Assembly: GCA_029783825.1 (NCBI GenBank)
Contig: JAREIK010002440.1
Location: 744,001-808,000 of the forward strand
Origin: Sapria himalayana
Taxonomy: Eukaryota > Streptophyta > Magnoliopsida > Malpighiales > Rafflesiaceae
Reading direction: 5' to 3'
Length of the DNA: 64,000 nucleotides
The translations under genes were made by a program, and so were the position numbers. The notes under the pieces are model-generated. The model had not been told where the DNA came from and ran no database searches. It worked only from the letters and a program-made list of their open reading frames with translations. Shown in pieces: positions 11,126-20,990 of the stretch (the stretch's first letter is position 1; every line of letters begins with the position of its first letter).

Positions 11126-12920
11126 TATAACGCTCTAATTTATACATAGTAGTTTTATAATATATTTTGAGTTTTATTAGGAAATCAAATTATAACAAAT
11201 TAATAAAATATGCTATAGTAAAGTTGTATAAATACATTTTTTTTATTAGTCTCGGATTGTGAAGCTGACCTCGCAATTTAATTCATCTTGTAAAATATAT
11301 TTACACAAATAAATATTATTAAATTCTGAAATAGTTGATTTTTCATAATTTTGATGCACAGAGCCCCGGGTGAGTCCCAACAATTAATTTTCTGAGAAAA
11401 ATCTCAAAAGTGGAAAAATAAATAAATTAAAGTTCATTTAAAATAAATTAAACTTGAACCGAGATAAAATAAATTATTTAAAGGCAAAAAGGGACCCTAA
11501 ACTGACATGGACAAGTGGCACAATGTGGGCCAAGTATTTTAATTAAAGCATGACTAAAAAATGAGAGGTGAGATAAAATTTAGGGGGTGGATTCTAGAAA
11601 GACCGAATTCTCAGAGATAGAGAAAGAGTGAGGGAGAAGAAAAATTGTTTAAACTTCCCACTTTGATCTGCAAAGTTCACTGGTCTAAATTTATCGGGCT
11701 AAGAATAAAAATTTATCTACTCGACAAGGGCTATGCATATGTACCAGAAAAGAGAGATTTCACTGAAAATCTAATACATGTAGTGATTCTTCCTATATTT
11801 CTTTATTATTCATCTTAAGAATTGTTTGGACACTATATCTCTAATCTTAGAGATTCTAATTTTAGATTAAAGTCAAGAGATAGACATATAATTGTCTAAA
11901 AGGGACCTTAAGTCAATTTGTGCTCTAAGATCGCTAAATCGGAGCTTAAAGACAAGTTATCAGATTTTTCACCGAATTTAGTATAGTCATGGTGCTTAAG
12001 TCATAAGTTGATTTTTACTCATCCAAATTGAGTGATTTAAATTTATATATAAACTAAACATCATATAGAATAACTTCTGATAAGGAGGTAAAATCTAATT
12101 CAACATATATTATGCTTATAAATATCATGAAAGTTGAATTATAAAATATAACTTTTTTTTGGTACAGTCATGGTGTTTAATTAATAAGTTGAGTTTTACT
12201 CATCCAAATTAAGTGATTTTAATTTTTGTATAATTTAGATATCATGTATAATAAGTTTCAAGAAGAAAGTATAATCCAATTCAGCCTTCATTGAGAATTG
12301 ATAAGCTAATTAAAAACATAAGGTGCATGTATCATTGTTATAGGAATTGTGTAAATGTCTTATAACAATCATAATTTTTGCTTATCTGTGCAAATTAAGT
12401 AAATCTATATTAAGAAGGCTAATGAATTTCTTATAAACCATATTAAAATATGTGTGTGTGTGTGTAACTTCATGCATGTTCAATAGACCAAATAGTGAAT
12501 AAATAGGGACTAGTGTTATATGTACCTCTATTCAATGCCACATGCATTTCTATTTAGTGCCGCAAGCACTTCTCTCAAGTTGATCCCCTGAGAAAACCTT
12601 CTATTTTGTACTATATGGTACATATGGGTACCTATTTTACCAAGTTTCATGTTATTCATTTATACTAGTTTATATATGCACGCAATTATATGTATTGTAA
12701 TTTCAATAATGAGTCATTTGAACATGCATGTTTGATTATAAATTATTACTCTCTAAAAGTTATATTGTGATATATGATCCACTTATTTTTGATATTTGTA
12801 TTGTTGAATTTTGTTCCTCACTAAGTTATAAGCTTAGCATGGGTCCTTTATTTGTGTAGGTATTGAAGAAATTATGAAGGACATCCCACACATGTCATGA
12901 CTCATGTTTAGGATGCTATA
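11126..12920 (+). mobile_element. Solo LTR inserted in the gypsy pol (copy A)
   Basis: The polymerase reading breaks just after YLDDIV (11,112) and resumes after 12,920 at the next conserved block, so this 1.8-kb sequence is an insertion. Its ends, TATAACGCTCTAA and TTAGGATGCTATA, are imperfect inverted repeats of one another, as expected for decayed TG..CA LTR ends (TGTAAC..GTTACA). It contains the ATGGACAAGTGGCACAATGT and CACAGAGCCCCGGGTGAG blocks, an A/G-rich region and a (GT)7 tract at 12,451-12,465. No internal region or second LTR of the same element flanks it, hence solo LTR. The 5-base flanks do not match, so the target duplication has decayed or my border is a few bases off. Confidence 0.65.
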
Positions 12921-14069
12921 CAATCATTTGAAAAACATGTAGATTCCTTATAATGAGTGTTATAAGTGCTAGTGAATAACTAATTATTATTTATATGTGT
13001 AATAGCAAAAATAAATGTTTTTCCAAATAGAAATCCAATTTCTTTGTCACCTTATACAAAATAAGATGATTCAAAAGAATCTGAATAAAATATGAGTTAT
13101 TTTTAAGTGGGAGCCAACAACTGAGATTGGTTAATCATATTGATATTTTATGCATAAATATTCAAACATGGTTATGTCACTAACAAACTTGCTAAAGAAA
13201 GGAAAGGCATAATACTATAACTTAATTTATCAAAAAATATTTCATTGGCTAAAGCTAAGTATTATTGAAGAACTCATCATAGTCTTACTAAATCATACAA
13301 AATTCTATGAAGTTCTTGTTGATGTATCTAATTTTTTTCATTAGAGCTATTTTAATCCAAGAAAGTGTTTGATGTTCAAACTACCAAATATTCTTATATA
13401 TTTTGGTGGTTGATGATGATGTGTAAGCATAAAATGAAAGAAGTTATTGATTGATTTCATTACTTTGGAGTTTTGGTGTATTTTGATTAATAGTCATGAA
13501 ATTGATAGGTTTTTAGATGTGTTAGCTAGGGGGGTATAAGATAGCTTTTTTCTAATTTTGGCCTACATTCTTGGCCAAAAACTCTATCTAAATTAGTCAT
13601 GATAATCGTTGTATGTCATGATCATACTAACTCATTAGCATAATCTTTTCATTATGAGATACATTTTTGAGGCAGTGAAATTATCATAGAGTTTAATTAA
13701 TACTTATCTCATAAAATTTATATGATTGTGATATTAATTCTATGTTATAGCAACTAAGTACCCCACTAGTGCTAAAAGATATGACCATGTTTTAGTGCAA
13801 CAACTTTATCTTTTAATATGACTTAGTAGTCATGACCCAGTGTCACATCCTACTTATAAAGCCATAACTTTAAAGCTATATAAAATTATAAAGCAAAAAC
13901 TATCTAGGGAAAAACAATGATAATTATTATGTGCTATGACTTTAACAACACAAAATTATAATAAAAGACAATACTGAAATAGTCATTCTCCAAGATCATG
14001 AATTTTATCCTCAAAGGAAGGCAAAGTCATGATTTAATGTGCTTGAGCTAATTATTATTTCTATGAAAT
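11281..14069 (+). repeat. Direct ~3-kb duplication, copy A
   Basis: Collinear with 16,242-19,372: same LTR interior, same (GT)n, same gypsy RT/RNase H segment and same start of the inverted-repeat arm, all in the same order. The shared composite junctions show it was copied as one block after those insertions. Copy A lacks about 230 bases found in copy B near 17,970-18,200. The gap in A lies at a CATCC word that occurs on both sides of the extra segment in B, as expected for a microhomology deletion. Confidence 0.75.
12921..13365 (+). pseudogene. Ty3-gypsy pol relic, second part (RT end and RNase H), copy A
   Basis: The translation restarts with QSFEKHVDSL, the 'LEEHVEHLR' block that directly follows YLDDIV in gypsy polymerases. 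It continues through an EKC/FLGH-like stretch and a KWEPT..LG-like block near 13,110, then TNLLKK near 13,190 and the RNase H start up to about 13,360. It is the continuation of the reading that stops at 11,112, split by the LTR. It ends where the GTCATGAC-rich inverted-repeat arm begins. Confidence 0.7.
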
Positions 14070-16241
14070 CCTTGCAGTGTTATTGTAATATAATATATGA
14101 GAGAAATGAAGGCTAATATTATAGCCACCCATACTGTCGTGGATGCTTGAGACATGAAAGAAAAATTTTTGTGTCGTAGCCACTTCCCACTACCATAACC
14201 AATGATACACAAGAGAGACTTTTTTGGTGCCATTGTGATATCCTAACATCAAAGTCATATAATGATTGAGCAAGACTAATATCAATGTCATGTCTATTTC
14301 ACAATGTCATGGTTATATAATAATGTGAGAGGCTTTTTATATTGTCAAGACTTTTTTAGTGCCACATCTCCTTGAAGGACAAGAAAAAAAATGCACAAAG
14401 TCATAGCTACTTTATATTGTCATGACTTTGTTATGTCGTCAAATTTTATTAGTTAGATAATATCCAAAAAACTAATGCATAGGTCCTATAAGTAGTAAAG
14501 AAAACTTCATCCAAATATTAATCTCATAAGAATTGTTTTGCAGCCAAGTTATTCAAATATGAGATAACTCATTACTAGTAAAATATATATTTAGATTATG
14601 AGCAATCTTACATTCATGAGTCTATTAATTCAATTTATATGATGATATTTAAGTTGCTTGACTTATATTATATATTGACACATAATGAAGGTAAGAGTGT
14701 TATCCAATGACTCATTGTCCTAACAACATGCATGGTGGTTATCACCATTAAGCTCATCTCAATGATGGTCTTCTCCTAGTTATTCTCTCATTATATCACC
14801 ATAATGACAATAAACAATAAATCATCTTTTCTTGAAAGTTATTAATAATTCAATACCTTTGAAAAAACATTTTCAATTACTCTTGATTATTATTTCATAT
14901 AGACACTCATATTCTCTAATCTTATGTGTCATAAAGATCAAAGATTGATATAATTTTTTAGTATTCGTACTTTTAGCTTCATAAGCATCACGCTACAATT
15001 AACATATGCTACCATTAAATTTTATTAGTGGGAACTATATAAGCAAAAGTAACTCACAAGTGTTGTCACCATATTTCGAGTCACAACATACTCATGCATA
15101 TCCCAAGAATTTTTTATCGCTACCCTTTTCGGTGATGATTTGACTCCCACTAAAAGTGAACTCATTAGAAGAAAATTCTATATTATATATATCTCAATTG
15201 AGAATTAGTTTTTTAAGATAAGTACGATGGCTTGCCATGTAAAAGTTTCACACTTTCGACTTCGTAAGCACCATATGCATGATGATTAACATATTCAAAT
15301 TTTAGGCTTAAATATATAGGTTTATCTCATAGATAACAGTCAAAAGGGCTATCACTTCTTTACTACCATATGCAATGAGTGAGCCTCATGATTACTAGTC
15401 ATTATTCACCATGACAATCTTAAAAAACCTATTAATAGGCAAAATCCTAGTTCAAATTTTATTTAGTTGCCCATCGATCAATATCCATAACACAAAATAA
15501 ATCAAACATATTCATTCATAAATAAAAATCAATATCACATCAGATATATCAATTTACGCAAACTCTAGACCATATATTATTTTGATAAAAATTCTCAAAT
15601 ATACCCTAAAGATGGGGTTTGAGAGCCACACCTCAAAACTCTAAGGATTAGCATTAATCTTGCATCTCTTATTTTCTTGTGAAAGTTTTAGTGAATGTGA
15701 AATTTTATCTAGGATATGATGGTTACATGTTTCCTTGCTTGTTGCATGAAGGGAGAGGAAGTAGAATGAGAGTTTTTTTTTTATTTTTCTATCTTTCACT
15801 TTTATACTCAAGTAACTCTACATTACTCTAAGTAATATAGTTATTTTCAGAAGAAAATCAACATTTATCTTTATATTTTAAGCTCGAGGTCATGACTCAC
15901 AAAAATGGCCATGAATTTAGGCTACATCTTATATATTTTATAATACAAAGTCACGACACTAGAAATGATCATGACGTAGGCCTAATGTCACTAAAAAATA
16001 AAATTACATCATTGTGAAGTGGACATGGTTTTGTGTATTTGTCTTCTATCTTTAATAAATAGGCATGACATTTGGAAATGGTAATAACTTAGTGAAGTCC
16101 TTCTCATAGTGTTATATGACTACGATACTATAAAAAGTTGTGTTGATAATATTGATCCTTTTAGATTATTATATGGACACAACACTATCAAATATTTGTG
16201 GTACTAAGAATATCTCATGTATCTAATGGTTTTGGTATTCA
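13365..16241 (+). mobile_element. GTCATGAC-rich long-inverted-repeat element, copy E2 (truncated)
   Basis: Non-coding sequence rich in TCATGAC, AGTCATGA and CACGAC words. 13,365-14,069 is one arm (called R here). A variable part with more such words follows, then block P (about 14,680-15,780, with TTGAGAATTAGTT, GATGATTAACATA and TTGCTTGTTGCATGA) and block Q (15,780-16,230). Blocks P and Q recur at 34.9-36.4 kb in the same order and, inverted, at 20.6-21.66 kb. The right side is cut by the duplicated LTR segment at 16,242. No transposase was found. A non-autonomous Mutator-like or foldback element would fit; no target duplication identifies the superfamily. Confidence 0.5.
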
Positions 16242-18220
16242 TATTCATCTTGTAAAATATAGTTACATAGATGAATTTTATTAAATTTTGATATAGTTAA
16301 TTTTTTTCATGATTTTGATGTATCGGGCCTTGTGTGGGCCCCACAAAATGAATTTTTGAGAAAAAACTCAAAGTGGATAAACAAATCAAGTAAAAGTTCA
16401 TTTAAAATAAATTAAACTTGAATTAGGTTAAAATAAATTATTTAAGGGTAGAAATAGACCCAATACTAACATGGACAAGTGGCACAATGTGGGTCGGGTG
16501 TTTTTTTAAGTCATAAATCATCAACTTTCCTCTAAGTGAAACTCATCATTTTTCTCTTCCAATTGGGTTGATTTTATATTTTTTAATCAAAAAAATGAGA
16601 GGTGAGAGAAAATTTAGAAGGTAGATTGTGAAAAGATCGAGTTCTAAGAGATAAAGAAAGTGTGAGGATAGATGTGTCAAATGGGCTGGACATCCCAGGT
16701 ACGATCCATAGCCCATTTGACACCTCTAGGTGAGGGAGAAAAGAAAACTTCCAAAAACTTCTCTCTTCGATCTACTAAGTTCAATCAATCGGAATTCATT
16801 GGATCAAGAACAAAAATTTATATACTCAACAAGGGCTACGTGTAGGTACCAAAAAAAGAGGGATTTCATCAAAAATTTAAAATATGCAAGGATTCTTCAT
16901 ACCCTACTTTATTATTCATGATTCATATTAGGAATTATTTGGTATTATTTTGATTTGTGTTAGAAAAATGAAATTTATAAGGAGGTAATTTTCAAAAATC
17001 ACATTTTCTTGAATAAGCCATAACTTGTCTAGAATGGACCTAAATCCAATTTTTGCTCTAAGATTTCTGAATTTGAGCTTGAAGACAAGCTATCTGATTT
17101 TTCACCAAATTTGGTACAATCATGGTGATTAAGTCATGAGTTGATATTCACTCATCCAAATTGAATGATTTTAATTTCTATATAATCTAAACATCGAAAG
17201 AATAACTTCTAAGAAGGAAGTATAATCTAATTCGACCTATATTATGATTATAAATATCATGAAAGTTGAATTATGAAATATATCTATTTTTTTAGTCATG
17301 GTGTTTACGTCATAAGTTGAGTTTTACTCATCTAAATTGAGTAATCCAATTCACCTCTATTAAGAATTGATAAGCTAATTGAAAACATAAGTTACATGTA
17401 CCATTGTTATATGAATTGTGTAAATGTGTTATAACAATCATGATTTATGCATGTCTATGAGAACTGAATAAATGTATAATAAGAAGGTTAATGAAATATT
17501 TATAAACATATTGAAGTGTGTGTGTGTGTGTGTGTAACTTTATGCATGTTCAAGAAACCATATAGTGAATAAATAGGGACTAGTGTTACATGCTCTTCTA
17601 TTTAGTGCCACGTGCACTTCTGTTTAGTGTTTTATGCACTTATGTTCGATACTATAAGCACTTCTGTCAAGTTGATCCCTTGAGGACACCTATTTTGTAC
17701 TACATGGTACATACAAGTACCTTTTAAACCAAGTTCCTTGTTATTCATTTATACTAGTCTATATATGCATATAGTTATATGTTTATAATTTCAATAATGA
17801 GTCATCTAAACATGCACGTCTTATTTTAAATTGTTACTCTCTAAAGGTTATATTGTGATATATGATCCAATTATTTGTGATATGTATATTATTGAATTTT
17901 ATTCCTCACTAAGCTATAAGTTTAGCACAAATCCTTTATCTGTGTAGGTACTGAAGAAATTATGGACATCCGACGTGTCAAGGATAGTACTTCCCCAGGA
18001 TCCTCTCTTTGTAATCATATTTTTTTAAAGAAATTGATCAATGTAATATTTTGAGAAAGTAAAATTTGTATGGTAGTTTATTGGAAGCAACTTTATATTT
18101 ACTTTTATGAAGTTATGCTTGGTTTGAGCTCATGATCTTTATAAAACATAACTTTATATATTTTCCAAATCTTAGCTCAATGTGGCATCCCTCTCTTGTC
18201 ATGACTCATGTTTGGGATGC
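16242..18220 (+). mobile_element. LTR, copy B (5'-truncated)
   Basis: Counterpart of the solo LTR at 11,126-12,920, arriving here as part of the duplicated block rather than by its own insertion. It keeps the GGGCCTTGTGTGGGCCCCAC region near 16,323, the ATGGACAAGTGGCACAATGT block near 16,470, the (GT)n tract at 17,517-17,535 and the end GGGATGCTATA. Confidence 0.65.
16669..16728. mobile_element. 60-bp miniature hAT element
   Basis: The sequence begins TAGATGTGTCAAATGGGCT and ends AGCCCATTTGACACCTCTA, so it is little more than two terminal inverted repeats (17 of 19 bases matching) around about 22 bases. It is flanked by near-identical 8-mers, TGTGAGGA (16,661-16,668) and GGTGAGGG (16,729-16,736). 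The paralogous duplicate at about 11,625 has the uninterrupted target AGTGAGGG, which is an empty-site proof of insertion. It shares termini with the elements ending at 751 and spanning 51,161-51,591. Confidence 0.9.
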
Positions 18221-18665
18221 TATACAATCACTTGAGAAACATGTAGTTTACTTGCGATGAGTGTTGTATGCACTTGTGAAGAACTAATTACAATTTATAT
18301 CAACAAAAGCAAAAATATATGTTTATCAAAATAAAAATCCAATTTCTTGGTAACCTTATGCAAAATAAGATGATTCAAAAGAATCAAAAGAAAATATAAG
18401 CCTTTTTTAAGTGGGAGCCACCAATAGAGATTGGTTAATCACTATTGTTGTTTTACTCAAGGATATTCTAGCATGGTCATGTCACTAACAAACTTGCTGA
18501 AGAAAAGGAAGGTATGGAACTAAAACATAACTTATCAAAAAATATTTCATTGTATAAAGATGAGTATTATTGAAGAATTCATCAATCTTACTAAATCATA
18601 CAAAATTCTATGTTCTTTTAATGTATCTAATTTTATCATTAGAGATATTATAATGCAAGAGGGTG
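18221..18665 (+). pseudogene. Ty3-gypsy RT end and RNase H relic, copy B
   Basis: SLEKHVVYLR at about 18,230, then a KWEPPIEIG block near 18,410. These are followed by a GYSSMVMSLTNLLKK-like stretch near 18,465-18,505 and a RNase H start ending IIMQEGV near 18,665. This matches the gypsy order 'LEEHVEHLR..WEPP..GYS.LV.PLT.LLKK..VL.QEG'. It is the duplicate of 12,921-13,365 and is likewise interrupted by the inverted-repeat arm. Stops make it non-functional. Confidence 0.7.
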
Positions 18666-20605
18666 TTCAGCATTCAAACTACTAAATATTATTATATATT
18701 TTAGTGGTTAACGATGATGTGTAGACATAAAATAAAAAAAATTATTAATTGATTTCAAGATCTTGGAGTTTTGGTATGTTTTAATGAATAGTCATAAAAT
18801 TGATAGGTTTTTATATGTATTTAGCTAAGGAGGTAGAAGATAGCATTTTGCTATATTTGACCTTCATTCTTGGCCAAAACTCTTCCCAATTAGTCATGTT
18901 AATCATTGCATGTCACGACCCTACCAACTCGTTAGCATAATCCGTCTATTGTGTGATACATTCTTCATGGCTATAATATTATCATGGAGTTGTAGTCATA
19001 CTTATCTTATAAAATTCATATGCTTATGATATTAATTTTATATTGTAGCAATTAAGTACCCCTCTAGTGCTAAAGGACATGACCATGTCATAGTGTCATA
19101 ACTTTATCTTTATTATGGTTTAGTAGTTACAAGTCAAAGTCATTGCCTTTTTATAAAAGAATAACTTTTAAACTATATAAAATTATAGAGCCAAAACTAC
19201 CCAGGGTAAAACCATGATAATTTTGTAGTGACGTGACTTTTGAATACTAAGTTATAAAGGATAATACTCAAATATATTCATTCTCCAAGACCATGACTCT
19301 TATCCTCGAAGGAAAGCAAAGTCGTGACTTTTATACTCAAGCTAATTACTATTGTCATGAAATAAAACAATTTATTTTGCTTGTGGAATCCATAGGAGGT
19401 GCAAAATTCTCCCAGGGTTTCATAATAGCACATGGAATTACTTGTTGCATTGAGTGTGAGGAACAAGAGTGAGAGATCTTTTTTTCAATGTATTTGTCTT
19501 CTACTTTTGTACTAAGGTGATTATGTTTTACTCTAAGCAGGAAGTCATGAATTTTAGAAAAAAATTGCAACTTTAGTCTTCATCTCTTAGGCTTGTGGTT
19601 GTAACTTTAGAAAGCATCCTCAACCATAAACATCCAAATCTTTCTATAACACAATGTCATGATGTAGAAACCAAAAATTGGGCCTAATATCTTTATAACA
19701 CAAATTCGTGGTATTGTGAAGTGGTCGCGACTTCGTGTATTTGTCTTCTTATTTTTTAAATTAGGGTGCATCACTAGGAAATGGTCATGACATGATGAAG
19801 GGCTTCTCATGATGTTATATGCCCATGAAATTATGAAAAAGTCATGATATTAGAATTGATTCTTCTAGATTATTATATGATCATGACATTGAAAAAGTCT
19901 CTCATATATATCATTTGGCCATGACATAGGGAAATGGTCACAACATTAAAGTTTATCTGTCTATATTAAGTGTTCATAGTGTTGTGTTGTGGGTGATATG
20001 ACACTGGTCTTCCTTTGAGGACAAGAGTCATGTCCTTGGAAAAATAGTCTAAATAGTTTTGTCTCTGTAATTTTCTATAGCTTCAAAACCATAGCTTTGT
20101 AAAAAGGTCATGACTTTTACTTGAGCATGCTAAGCCATTTAAAGATAATGTAATGATGCTAGGATATATTCATGACCTTTAGCACTAGTGGGGTATTGGT
20201 TATTGTGATGTAGAATTAATGTTACGGTCATGTAAACTTTGTGAAATAAGTATGTCTGCGACTTTATGATAATATTACAGCCATTATGAATGTGTCCCAT
20301 TGTAGAAAGATTATGCTAACGAGTTAGTAGTGTTATGACATACAAAGATGTCATGACCTTTTAAGTAAAGTTTTAGTCAAAAATATATCTCAAAACTTTA
20401 CAAGACTCCAATCTTATTATTTTATCCCATCAGCTAAACAACTCCAAAAATCTATCAATTTCATGGCTATTTATCAAAACTCACCAAAATACTTAAGTCA
20501 TGAAAGCAATCCATAATTTCTTCCTTTCCATACTCACACATCATCATAAAACACCATAAATACATATGAATATTTGATAGGTTGAACACCAAACTCATAG
20601 TGTTG
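18660..20605. mobile_element. Long terminal-inverted-repeat element E1
   Basis: The two ends are mirror images. The left arm (about 18,660-19,315) starts GGTGTTCAGC and runs to CCAAGACCATGACTCTTATC. The right arm (about 20,015-20,600) begins GGACAAGAGTCATGTCCTTGG and ends TAGGTTGAACACC, each part the reverse complement of its partner in order. A loop of about 700 bases (19,316-20,014) carries pieces of blocks P and Q. It has no open reading frame of note, so it is non-autonomous. It starts within the gypsy RNase H. Flanking 8-9-mers do not match, so the superfamily (Mutator-like or foldback) is unproven. Confidence 0.6.
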
Positions 20606-20860
20606 TCACTTTGTTTTGCATAGATATAGGGCATAAGTCATGATAGTAACCAGCACTATGACTTTGTGTTATATAAAGTTTTGGGTTCATTTCAGAGTTA
20701 TGATTATTTTCTAGAGTTGTGACCTCAAACTTAAGAGATAAATATCAAAGTTACAACTTTCTTATGAGGGCAGAGACTTCTTACTTAGAGTGATGTAGCA
20801 TTGCACAAGTATAAACATAGAAATAAAAAAATTTAAAGACATCTCTCTCAATTCTACTTC

Positions 20861-20878
20861 CTCTCTCTCTCTCTCTCT
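20861..20878. repeat. CT microsatellite
   Basis: Uninterrupted (CT)n tract of about nine units inside block P of the inverted copy. Confidence 0.9.
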
Positions 20879-20923
20879 ATGCAACAAGCATATCCATGAC
20901 AACTACCAAACCCTAGGGCTGAC

Positions 20924-20990
20924 TTTCACATTCCCTATGGGTGAATTTCACATTCCCTATGGGTGAATTTCACATTCCATAGGGTTTCTA
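20924..20990. repeat. 22-bp tandem repeat, about three copies
   Basis: The unit TTCACATTCCCTATGGGTGA plus AT is repeated, the first with a variant start and the last cut short. Homologous copies of block P (15,690-15,760 and 35,900-36,000) do not have it, so the expansion is local. Confidence 0.8.

Larger units (their letters stand above)
16242..19372 (+). repeat. Direct ~3-kb duplication, copy B
   Basis: Second copy of the block at 11,281-14,069. Its left edge cuts the LTR about 155 bases inside the end seen in copy A and abuts block Q of element E2. It differs from A by a 60-bp hAT insertion (16,669-16,728), about 60 extra bases near 16,510-16,570 and the 230-base segment near 17,970-18,200. 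By eye the two copies are clearly alignable over almost the whole length but substantially diverged, so the duplication is old. Confidence 0.75.

Noticed and set aside
14048..14233. Minus-strand 61-codon frame with a hydrophobic segment
   Set aside because: Within the GTCATGAC-rich element; frame is not kept in the other copies, so a small membrane protein is not supported.
19278..19810. Three minus-strand frames of 62-71 codons
   Set aside because: Lie in the loop and arm of the inverted-repeat element E1; no motif and no conservation between arm copies.
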